Shown piece by piece: positions 1-6,981 of a stretch of 10,633 nt of DNA. The notes under the pieces are model-generated. The model was not told the origin of the DNA. It saw only the letters and a list, made by a program, of their open reading frames with translations, and searched no databases. Positions within the stretch are counted from its first letter, which is position 1. Every line of letters starts with the position of its first letter. Made by a program: the position numbers and the translations under genes. This DNA is from Prevotella sp. UBA4376. GTDB taxonomy: Bacteria > Bacteroidota > Bacteroidia > Bacteroidales > Bacteroidaceae. The stretch covers positions 1 to 10,633 of the forward strand of contig DGRY01000170.1 in assembly GCA_002391185.1 (NCBI GenBank), in the 5' to 3' direction.

Positions 1-1530
1 AGGATACGTGCACCACGAACATAGGCATTCTTTGTAAGTCCACCTGCCATCTTCACTAATTCCGTCAATCGCATATTCTTATATGTGATTGTATAGTCAC
101 CAGGAAAATTTGCTTCACCATCAATTGTTACATGGCGCTGAACCTCGAATCCTGGACTTTTCCTTACATACACTTCATCATAAGGTTCAAGGAAGAAGTC
201 ATCATTCTTATTGATGATTAATCCATTCTCAAGTTTAAAAGTGTAGGTCTTAGCAAGAACCATTGAAGCCGTGGTGGCTGTTGGATCAAGAATTCTTCGT
301 GAAACATCAATTTTAGCTATTGAAGCAGCATCTGTTAACCCACCCGCTTGAACAATAAAATCCTCTATAGTTTGGTGTTCTGCATATTCGTATGTTCCAG
401 GGAATCTCACCTCACCATGAATGCTAAGCGTTCTCAGCTTTGTTTTAGAAGCCTCAGTAGGAATAAAGAGTACATCCTCATTCTTCAAAGGAATATCTGC
501 CTCATCACCATTCATTATCGCTTCAAGATCAAGAGCTATAACAGTCTTTGTACGGTCGTTCTTAAGTCTGTGAATAACAGCATGCTTTGCATAGGCATCT
601 TCAGTAAGTCCCTGTGCCTGTTCCACTAATGAGCGAACTGTAGTGATCTGAGCACCCAACTGATACAGTCCGGGACGGAAAACGGCTCCCTTAACCTCAA
701 CCATATTCTCATATCTATCGAGGATAGAGTCAACACTCACCGCATCTCCATCCATTACCTTGAAACTGCTCATATCAAACTCATCGACATTGAACACCTG
801 CTTCTGTTCACCATTGACACGAAGTATTCTAACCTGTTTCTTGTAAGCATAGTTAGACCAACTTCCGGCATATTTTAACAAAGTGCTAACACTTTCGTTA
901 CGTCTCATCTCGTAACACATAGGGCGTTTTACGGCACCAGTAATATCCACAAGACAATCATAAGGACTGATAATGATAACGTCATTATCCTGAAGGCGCA
1001 CATTTCCAGCCAGTCTTCCGTTCATGATGTATTCATATACGTCAACAACTGTAATCAATCTACCGCCCCTATACACCTTAATATTACGCAGAGTACCAAG
1101 TGTATTGATTCCTCCTGCCATATATAAAGCATGAAAGACTGTAGCAAAAGCACTTAACGTGTATGTTCCAGGAACACGCACTTCTCCCATTACATTAACA
1201 CGAATGCTTCTCGTTTTGCTCACAGAGGTTTTTATTTCAGAACTCTCAAAACGACTTCCTAATGTGTGACGCAATTTATCATTAGCTCCAGCCACGGTAA
1301 GCCCACTCAAATCTATTGGGCCATATCCTGGTACCGTTACAGTTCCTTCGTTCGAGATAACATATTTGTTGCTACTTTGTGAACCGCCATAGATATTTAT
1401 TATTACGATATCTCCAGGTCCAAGTACATAGTCACTTGGAGTCGCAATATTCATTGACGGTTCAAAACTCAAGAGTTTGTTGTTGAAAATATCTCTACCA
1501 AAGACTCTCTTTCCTTTGTTATCGCTGACG
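1..1530. repeat. Diverged direct repeat, copy 1 (paired with about 3613-5145)
   Basis: The coding sequence of the second export gene repeats that of the first in direct orientation, offset by about 3612-3615 bases. Exact shared runs include 370-392 with 3982-4004 (23 bases) and 1321-1340 with 4936-4955 (20 bases). Homology stops at the codons for KRVFGRDIF, near 1500-1510. It probably continues past the left edge of the window. Confidence 0.85.
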
Positions 1531-1952
1531 CTTTGTGCTGTTTCCTCCTCGGCGATAGCCTTCTCCACCTCTTCATCACGCATCATTCTAACATACGAGT
1601 CGTCAGTTTGCATGGCAGCAGCATCTCCCTGCACTCTTCCTGCGGTCATCTCCTGCCTGCGAGTGTCTTTGGTAACAGGAGTATTTTTTTTACTAGAAAA
1701 CTTCTCTACAGCCGCATCTGCTCTTTTTGTTAATCCTGCTTGAGAAATGTCCGACTTGTACTTATTTCTTATTCGTCTGATCTGCTCTATCTGCACACCT
1801 TTCTGCATAAGTTGGGCAGTAATCTGTCCTTGAGTTTTTCCTGATTGCAGCGATGTCTTGATATACTCCATGACCTTGTCGTCACTCATCTGGGCATACC
1901 CCGTAAGCGACAACAAGAGCATAGTCATCAAGCAGAACAGTATTTTTTTCAT
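1..1952 (-). CDS. SLBB-domain polysaccharide export protein, second copy (3' end outside window)
   Basis: Outer-membrane polysaccharide export (OPX, Wza-type) protein, predicted to form the periplasm-to-outside channel for a surface polysaccharide. The frame is open from the ATG at 1950-1952 to the left edge, giving 650 codons without a stop. Residues 1-20 form a Sec signal peptide (MKKILFCLMTMLLLSLTGYA) with a probable cut before Gln21 and no lipobox Cys. Residues 22-65 are a charged helical segment, followed by a polar linker. From KRVFGRDIF (residue 148) it aligns without interruption to the export gene at 3093-5339. It carries the polysaccharide-export domain (YVLGPGD, near 175-181) and then repeated SLBB units marked by GEVRVPGTY, GAVKRPMCY, GAVFRPGLY, GEVRFPGTY and GEANFPGDY. 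A sixth unit probably lies beyond the edge. It starts 58 bases after the wzz stop, so it is probably cotranscribed with it. An in-frame ATG three codons upstream (1961) is an alternative start. There is no good Shine-Dalgarno site, as is usual in this phylum. Confidence 0.93.
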   Translation of the reverse strand, partial: MKKILFCLMTMLLLSLTGYAQMSDDKVMEYIKTSLQSGKTQGQITAQLMQKGVQIEQIRRIRNKYKSDISQAGLTKRADAAVEKFSSKKNTPVTKDTRRQEMTAGRVQGDAAAMQTDDSYVRMMRDEEVEKAIAEEETAQSVSDNKGKRVFGRDIFNNKLLSFEPSMNIATPSDYVLGPGDIVIINIYGGSQSSNKYVISNEGTVTVPGYGPIDLSGLTVAGANDKLRHTLGSRFESSEIKTSVSKTRSIRVNVMGEVRVPGTYTLSAFATVFHALYMAGGINTLGTLRNIKVYRGGRLITVVDVYEYIMNGRLAGNVRLQDNDVIIISPYDCLVDITGAVKRPMCYEMRRNESVSTLLKYAGSWSNYAYKKQVRILRVNGEQKQVFNVDEFDMSSFKVMDGDAVSVDSILDRYENMVEVKGAVFRPGLYQLGAQITTVRSLVEQAQGLTEDAYAKHAVIHRLKNDRTKTVIALDLEAIMNGDEADIPLKNEDVLFIPTEASKTKLRTLSIHGEVRFPGTYEYAEHQTIEDFIVQAGGLTDAASIAKIDVSRRILDPTATTASMVLAKTYTFKLENGLIINKNDDFFLEPYDEVYVRKSPGFEVQRHVTIDGEANFPGDYTITYKNMRLTELVKMAGGLTKNAYVRGARI

Positions 1953-2010
1953 TTCACTCATTTTGGTTCTTTACTTTACCAATAATTTCTCCAGTAGAAA
2001 GGAACATAGA

Positions 2011-3084
2011 TTAGAATATTCCAAACAGAGACTTAATCTGATTTTCACGCCATAATGCTGCAAAAGTTGAAATCAGCCCACCCACAAAGATAAACACCAA
2101 ACATATCTTTGATCTTCCAGGACCAGACTTGCGAACAGGAACAGTAGCACTCTGCAAAGTGGTAAAAGCAGGAGTAACTTCCTGAACCTTTGCCTGTGCA
2201 TTTTCTACAGCAGCAACCAAAGCGGTATAGCTATTATATTTCAGTTGCATGTCGTTTTCAAGATCTTCAAGTTTAGAACGTACGCTTTCCAATACGATCT
2301 CTTGATTGGCATCACTATAATCAATATATTTCTTTCTTACAGCAACATATTTTGCTTTAGCCTCCTTAAACAGTTTTGTTTGATATGCTAAGTCTCTGCG
2401 TGCTTTTTCTGTACGATAGTCAGTAATGAACTTCTGCAATCGGCTCTTCACCGAGTCTGCCATACAAGCAGAGATATATGGATCCTGATCAGTAACAGTA
2501 ATAGTTATAACACCAGTTTTCTTGTCAACATCACATACTACATTTCTGTTGATTCTCTGTGCAATAGCAGTCTGTCTTTTTGTAAGTTCAAAAGGATTAA
2601 TAGGATCTATTCTCAACGTATCTGTTCTCTTTCCTATCATTTTACTAAACCATCCCCTTTTCTGATATCTTAGCAGATAGTTATAGTATGGCATATAGTC
2701 TTTTCTGTGTCGATGGTGAACAGTTACCTCAAAGAGCTTAGTCTTGAAATCAACAGAATTAATAAGGTCTGGATAAAGATCTGGCACAATAGCATCCACA
2801 TCCTGTCCATTATTTGCAGAACGAGAAGCTCCAACCCCGAATCGTCTTGCCAAAGACGCAAGTCCACCTCCTGTACCAGACGATGCATTAGCTTCAGGAG
2901 CAAGCATAACTTTACTTGTGTAGTAGTTCACCTTATTCAAGGAATATGCCACTCCAAGCACCATAAAAGTAGGTACCACAATAGCATAAATTTTCCATTG
3001 CTTCTTGATTGCTAGCCAAATAGCACCAAAATCAATACCGTTCTCTTCCTCTACAGATTCTATATTCTTAATATTTTCGTTCAT
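2011..3084 (-). CDS. wzz: Wzz-type chain-length determinant protein
   Basis: Inner-membrane polysaccharide co-polymerase of the Wzz family (357 aa), expected to set polymer chain length and to contact the OPX channel in the periplasm. Residues 31-48 form the first membrane helix. A periplasmic domain follows, with a Gly/Ser-rich stretch at 68-90 and a long, charged, probably coiled-coil region at about 205-305. A Pro/Gly segment (PVRKSGPG, 316-323) precedes the second membrane helix at about 326-345. This N-helix, coiled coil, Pro-rich, C-helix order is the family signature. The protein ends 12 residues after the second helix, so there is no fused tyrosine autokinase (BY-kinase) domain. Its ATG lies 8 bases after the stop of the upstream export gene, and the gap holds an AGGAA Shine-Dalgarno-like site, so the two are probably translated together. 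The gene sits between two paralogous export genes, which suggests one export machine. The polymer it serves is unknown. Confidence 0.93.
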   Translation of the reverse strand: MNENIKNIESVEEENGIDFGAIWLAIKKQWKIYAIVVPTFMVLGVAYSLNKVNYYTSKVMLAPEANASSGTGGGLASLARRFGVGASRSANNGQDVDAIVPDLYPDLINSVDFKTKLFEVTVHHRHRKDYMPYYNYLLRYQKRGWFSKMIGKRTDTLRIDPINPFELTKRQTAIAQRINRNVVCDVDKKTGVITITVTDQDPYISACMADSVKSRLQKFITDYRTEKARRDLAYQTKLFKEAKAKYVAVRKKYIDYSDANQEIVLESVRSKLEDLENDMQLKYNSYTALVAAVENAQAKVQEVTPAFTTLQSATVPVRKSGPGRSKICLVFIFVGGLISTFAALWRENQIKSLFGIF

Positions 3085-3092
3085 GTTCCTAA

Positions 3093-5339
3093 CTATTTTT
3101 TTGTTAAAGCAACAATTATAGTTGCCAATGATGCAAAAGTTGTACTCATACCCAAGATTCGTGAAGGATCAAATGGCTTTTTATCAGGCTTACTTGGGAC
3201 AATGATTTCACAGCCAGCATCTACATCCTTAGCTCTAGTGCTTACACGACCATTTTGCAATACTATGAATACTTTTTTCTTTCGAGCAAGATTTCCATAA
3301 CCACCCGCCATATCAATATAATAGTTCACTTTCTTTCCTGGTACATATGATACTGTATTTGGATACATCACATCACCTGAAATTCTTACTGTTGGGTTAT
3401 ATTCTGGGATAAACAGTTTATCTCCTTCACGAAGCACAATATCCTCGGCACAGCCAGGATTAGCAAGAGCCTTATCTAATGAGATTCCCACATAATAAGT
3501 ATCTCCCAAATCTTCAGGTTCGATTCTTACCGTATCCTTACGGCTATTCTGATGTTCTATGGCTTTAAGAACATTTTGAATTCGTATTCGTTCGTCCTTA
3601 GTAAGTTTGCGTTCTATTCTAGCGCCCTTAGCGTATGCAAAAGCAGTAAGACCTCCACTTCTCTTAACAAGATCGCTGAGACGCATATCTTTTCGAGACA
3701 TAGCATAATCGCCTGGGAACACAGCCTCACCTGTTACTGTAACATTTCTCTGTTCCTCAAAACCAGGACTTCTTCTCACATACACTTGATCGTATGGTTC
3801 AAGGAAGAAATCTGCCTCTTTATTGATGATAAGTCCATTCTGGAGAGTGAAGCTATATGTTTTTGCAATCTCCTCACCATCCTGAGTTGCCGAAGGGTTA
3901 AGAACTCTGCGAGCAACATCTACTTTTGCAGTTGATGCAGCATCTGTCAAGCCTCCAGCTTGAACAATGAAATCTTCAATTGTTTGGTGTTCTGCATATT
4001 CGTAAGTACCAGGAAACTGCACTTCACCACTTATAGTAAGTGTGCGAACCTTAGTTTTCTCTGCTTCTGTAGGAATAAACACCACATCCTCGTTCTTCAA
4101 TGTAACATCAGGCTCTTTGCCATCCATTACTGCCTTCAAGTCAATAGCAATAACTGTCTTTGTACGATCATCCTTCAGTCTATGAATAACAACATGTTTT
4201 GGGTATGCGTCTTCTGTAAGTCCTTGTGCAGTAATAATCAACTGGCGAATAGTGTTTACCCCATCCTTGCCCAACTGATACATTCCTGGACGAAAGACAG
4301 CGCCCTTCACCTCAACCATGTTCTCGTATCTGTCGAGCATAGAATCAACGCTCAGCACATCACCATCCATAAGTTTGGTAGTGTTCATAATATCTTTGCC
4401 AACAGTATATACCTGACGTCCTGTACCGTTATATCTCTGCAAGCGCAACTGCTCTTTATAGGCATTGTTTGCAAACCCACCAGCATAATTAAGAATAGTT
4501 GCCACATCATCAGTTTTGCGCATTTCATAAGTCATTGGTCGTTTCACAGCACCAGTTATCTCTACAAGACAATCGAAAGGACTAACAATAACCACATCAT
4601 TATCCTGCAAACGTATATTTCCTGCCAATCTACCATTCATGATATATTGGTAAACATCAACCACACTCACCTCTCTGCCGTTGCGATAAACCTTAATGTT
4701 ACGGAGTGTTCCAAGATCATTTATACCACCTGCCATATACAATGCATGAAAAACAGTAGCAAAAGCACTCAAAGTGTATGTTCCCGGTACCTTAACTTCA
4801 CCCATCACATTCACATGAATGCTACGTGTAGAGCTAACAGAAGTCTTCATACTACTGCTTCTATATCTCTTTCCCAAAGTGCTCTTCAATTTAGCATTAG
4901 CCCCAGCAACAGTCAAACCACTTAAATTTATTGGACCATATCCTGGTACCGTTACTGTACCTTCGTTGCTGATAGTATATTCGTTTTCGCTCTGACTACC
5001 ACCATAGATATTGATAACAACAACATCACCTGGTCCCAGTACATAATTGCTTGGAGTAGCAATATTCATATTAGGTTCAAAGCTCAAAAGCTTATTGTTG
5101 AAAATGTCTCTACCAAAGACCCTTTTGGCCCTATTTGTTTCATTTTTCTCAGAATCCTTTTTAAGGTCATTCTTTGCTTCCAAATCCACCTTACCAGTAG
5201 TAAGTTCCTGATCATCTGTTCCCTTACCCTTATCAAGAGTAGCAGTCCTGTTATCAAGTTTTGCTCCCTCCTGAATCTGAGCCGATGTACCAAGCGTCAT
5301 CAAGCTCAAGGCAAAAACGAATAAAAACTTTCTCATCAT
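3093..5339 (-). CDS. SLBB-domain polysaccharide export protein, first copy (Wza-like OPX)
   Basis: Complete 748-aa outer-membrane polysaccharide export protein. Residues 1-20 are a Sec signal peptide ending TSA, with Gln21 as the likely mature N-terminus. There is no lipobox Cys, unlike the lipoprotein Wza of E. coli. Residues 21-71 are a Lys/Asp/Glu-rich linker. The polysaccharide-export domain spans about 90-165 (YVLGPGD at 99-105). Six SLBB-like units follow, marked by GEVKVPGTY (180), GAVKRPMTY (263), GAVFRPGMY (346), GEVQFPGTY (438), GEAVFPGDY (537) and GDVMYPNTV (655). The C-terminus (about 729-745) is a hydrophobic helix, possibly the outer-membrane spanning helix as in Wza. The ATG at 5337-5339 is followed directly by a second ATG; either could be used, and the leader is A-rich without a Shine-Dalgarno site. 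It is the first gene of the export operon, with wzz 8 bases downstream. Compared with its paralogue at 1-1952 it lacks the N-terminal helical segment. Confidence 0.94.
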   Translation of the reverse strand: MMRKFLFVFALSLMTLGTSAQIQEGAKLDNRTATLDKGKGTDDQELTTGKVDLEAKNDLKKDSEKNETNRAKRVFGRDIFNNKLLSFEPNMNIATPSNYVLGPGDVVVINIYGGSQSENEYTISNEGTVTVPGYGPINLSGLTVAGANAKLKSTLGKRYRSSSMKTSVSSTRSIHVNVMGEVKVPGTYTLSAFATVFHALYMAGGINDLGTLRNIKVYRNGREVSVVDVYQYIMNGRLAGNIRLQDNDVVIVSPFDCLVEITGAVKRPMTYEMRKTDDVATILNYAGGFANNAYKEQLRLQRYNGTGRQVYTVGKDIMNTTKLMDGDVLSVDSMLDRYENMVEVKGAVFRPGMYQLGKDGVNTIRQLIITAQGLTEDAYPKHVVIHRLKDDRTKTVIAIDLKAVMDGKEPDVTLKNEDVVFIPTEAEKTKVRTLTISGEVQFPGTYEYAEHQTIEDFIVQAGGLTDAASTAKVDVARRVLNPSATQDGEEIAKTYSFTLQNGLIINKEADFFLEPYDQVYVRRSPGFEEQRNVTVTGEAVFPGDYAMSRKDMRLSDLVKRSGGLTAFAYAKGARIERKLTKDERIRIQNVLKAIEHQNSRKDTVRIEPEDLGDTYYVGISLDKALANPGCAEDIVLREGDKLFIPEYNPTVRISGDVMYPNTVSYVPGKKVNYYIDMAGGYGNLARKKKVFIVLQNGRVSTRAKDVDAGCEIIVPSKPDKKPFDPSRILGMSTTFASLATIIVALTKK
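3613..5145. repeat. Diverged direct repeat, copy 2 (paired with about 1-1530)
   Basis: This is the matching part of the first export gene. Over the first 86 or so residues from KRVFGRDIF I count about 14 differences between the two proteins by hand, roughly 84% identity. Similarity is lower in the second SLBB unit. The part of this gene below 3613 has its partner beyond the window edge. Confidence 0.85.
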
Positions 5340-5458
5340 TTATTTTGTTTTTTTTATTTTCAGTCACTAATAGGTTTCGTTCTAAAGTCGCATTCCGTTT
5401 TTCATGTCACTTTATATAGCATTACTTCGCCATACGACCTTTATTAATCACATAATTG

Positions 5459-5466
5459 CAAATTTA
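5459..5466 (-). promoter_or_regulatory. Possible Bacteroidetes -7 promoter element for the export operon
   Basis: Read on the minus strand the bases are TAAATTTG, an exact match to the Bacteroidetes -7 consensus TAnnTTTG. It lies about 120 bases upstream of the first export gene and downstream of the preceding terminator. I do not find a TTTG -33 element at the usual spacing of about 19 bases, and the region is AT-rich, so the match could be chance. Confidence 0.3.
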
Positions 5467-5632
5467 GCCATTTTTTCCGAAACCATGTCTATATATTTCC
5501 AAAAATTTTAGTTTCGTCCCAAATTATATTTGCATTCTTGCATAAAAGCCAAGAAAACAAAGTAAAAGAAAGTTACATCTCATATTATTTAATAAACCTC
5601 TTAAACTACAGAATTTTTACTTCCCTACTAAC

Positions 5633-5680
5633 AAAAAATATTTTCCTAGTTAGGCAGAAAAATTTACCTAACTAAGAAAA
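5633..5680 (-). terminator. Rho-independent terminator after the sugar-salvage operon
   Basis: The arms 5641-5654 and 5667-5680 form a 14-bp stem around a 12-base loop. There is one imperfect pair (5646/5675). It is a G-U wobble in the minus-strand RNA but a C-A mismatch in the plus-strand RNA, which favours minus-strand use. On the minus strand the stem is followed by TATTTTTTG. It begins 77 bases after the stop codon at 5757-5759, so it should separate this operon from the export operon. Confidence 0.75.
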
Positions 5681-5756
5681 CAAAAGCTTTGTTCGGAAAA
5701 AGCCTTACAGAATATTACCGATTACAACTTTTGCTATTTATATAGATTACAAAAGT

Positions 5757-6974
5757 TTATCGCCTTATTTTTAACTCTATAGCCTCAGGATGTTTAGATG
5801 CAAAAACAGTAGCATCATCAACAACAAGAGCAAGATATCCTCCTCCACCAGCTCCAGGCATTTTCCAAGCAAGCACATCAGACATTTGTGAATACTTATC
5901 GATATATGGCAGCACAACAGCCTCTGGCTTACCATTATTTACAGGTGTTACCATACCTGGGAACATTGCCACCTGGGCATTAAAAGAAGCCTTATAAGCC
6001 TGTGCGAAAGCATTGAGATCGTGGTTTATAATTGCATTCCAGCAATCATCAGCAGCTTTTGCAAGAGCTGCCACTTTATTTGGAGTGATATCCTTACCCT
6101 CTACAACACTACACCCCGGCCGACGTGGCTCCATAGGTACCATTACAAGATGCTTTTCAAGAAAACGAAGTGTCATCTCATCCTGAGTGCTCTCCATCTT
6201 GGAAGGCCAGAAATTATTGTCGTAATAATGCCGGCAAAGCCCTGGCACACAGATACCAATAGCATCCTGAGCACCAGAAATAATACCATCATGACGTTCT
6301 GGATTGTTCTCAAAACAGAAAACAAGACGTGCAAGCATCTCAGGATCCATCTTAGGAAGGCGCACAGGCCATATCTTCTGAATAACCTTGCGAGTGGATG
6401 TTGATAGTCCACAACGATCTCGCACTTCAAAAGTTGGTTCAAGGGATATAGTTATAGCCCATCCAGGATGATATTGACTTACATAAGGCTGATCAATCCA
6501 TGTTCCTGCAAGATCAAGACGAGTAGGTATGCCAGTAGTTTCTTCAACAGAGTCGTCAGCTTTATTCAGTTCAGCTTTGAGCGATGAAGAAGAACGAGCC
6601 TTGAGTCCTTCATGTGGAGTGCGCTGTAGTTCAATATACTCTATACCTCTTTCAGCACATATCCTACGTTTTTCGTCAGAACCTCCTTCTGCATTAACAA
6701 CAAAAATGTCGGGTTTAACAATATCAAGAGTTGGAAGAAAATCTATTATTCCCCTACCTTCATTGATATAGGCTTTCTTCACAGCCTTGATATTGCTAAC
6801 CATAAAGAGGCGTTCTTCTTGAGGAAACAAAGGTTTGCGATGCTTATACTCTAAATATGTAGCATCAGAACCTATACCTACATAAAGTTCACCATATTGC
6901 GATGCTTGATGAAAGAATTCAATATGACCCGAATGAAGAAGGTCGTAACAACCAGAAACGAATACTTTTTTCAT
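5757..6974 (-). CDS. Bifunctional HxGH nucleotidyltransferase / GHMP-type sugar kinase
   Basis: A 405-aa two-domain protein, predicted cytoplasmic. Residues 1-135 are a cytidylyltransferase-like domain: FVSGCYDLLHSGH (5-17) carries the HxGH nucleotide-binding motif, and KARSSSSLK (126-133) sits where relatives such as TagD have a second Ser/Thr-rich motif. From about 148 it is a GHMP kinase: motif 1 is PTRLDLAGTWIDQP (150-163), a GLSTST stretch (189-194) may stand in for the ATP loop, SGAQDAIG (233-240) holds the likely catalytic Asp237, and PGAGGGGYLALV (373-384) is the C-terminal motif. Together these would make a sugar 1-phosphate and then an NDP-sugar; that pairing is inferred. The chosen ATG (6972-6974) fits the domain start and leaves 7 bases after the permease stop. 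A longer frame starting at 7028 would overlap the permease and adds an unrelated tail. The layout resembles HldE in concept, but HldE uses a PfkB kinase, and Fkp uses a different pyrophosphorylase domain. Confidence 0.88.
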   Translation of the reverse strand: MKKVFVSGCYDLLHSGHIEFFHQASQYGELYVGIGSDATYLEYKHRKPLFPQEERLFMVSNIKAVKKAYINEGRGIIDFLPTLDIVKPDIFVVNAEGGSDEKRRICAERGIEYIELQRTPHEGLKARSSSSLKAELNKADDSVEETTGIPTRLDLAGTWIDQPYVSQYHPGWAITISLEPTFEVRDRCGLSTSTRKVIQKIWPVRLPKMDPEMLARLVFCFENNPERHDGIISGAQDAIGICVPGLCRHYYDNNFWPSKMESTQDEMTLRFLEKHLVMVPMEPRRPGCSVVEGKDITPNKVAALAKAADDCWNAIINHDLNAFAQAYKASFNAQVAMFPGMVTPVNNGKPEAVVLPYIDKYSQMSDVLAWKMPGAGGGGYLALVVDDATVFASKHPEAIELKIRR

Positions 6975-6981
6975 ATTTATT

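Larger units (their letters stand above)
5340..5756. other. Intergenic region with terminator and probable export-operon promoter
   Basis: This is a 417-base AT-rich stretch with no credible gene. It separates the kinase gene stop from the export operon. The right part holds a hairpin terminator (5641-5680) for the upstream operon. The left 290 bases must therefore hold the promoter and leader of the export genes. I see no convincing large inverted repeats of the kind that flank phase-variable capsule promoters in Bacteroides fragilis, and no riboswitch I recognise. Confidence 0.7.

Noticed and set aside
1533..1743. Two overlapping plus-strand open frames opposite the linker of the second export gene
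   Set aside because: Both are antisense to an intact reading frame with a signal peptide and conserved domains, and neither has a recognisable motif.
1..1952. Possible pseudogene status of the second export gene
   Set aside because: I translated the frame codon by codon from the ATG at 1952 to the left edge and found no stop or frameshift. It is simply cut by the window.
3960..4925. A 321-codon open frame on the plus strand opposite the first export gene
   Set aside because: It lies wholly antisense to a well-supported SLBB gene. Its translation is low-complexity and rich in Ser, Asn, His and Ile, with no recognisable domain. It is explained by the codon pattern of the opposite strand.
5679..5693. 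A small inverted repeat AACAAA-AGC-TTTGTT
   Set aside because: The stem is only 6 bp and AT-rich, and its left arm overlaps the end of the stronger terminator stem. It is probably chance.
5340..5756. An invertible, phase-variable capsule promoter
   Set aside because: I looked for a pair of inverted repeats flanking a promoter-sized segment and found only the terminator hairpin. No recombinase gene is in the window.
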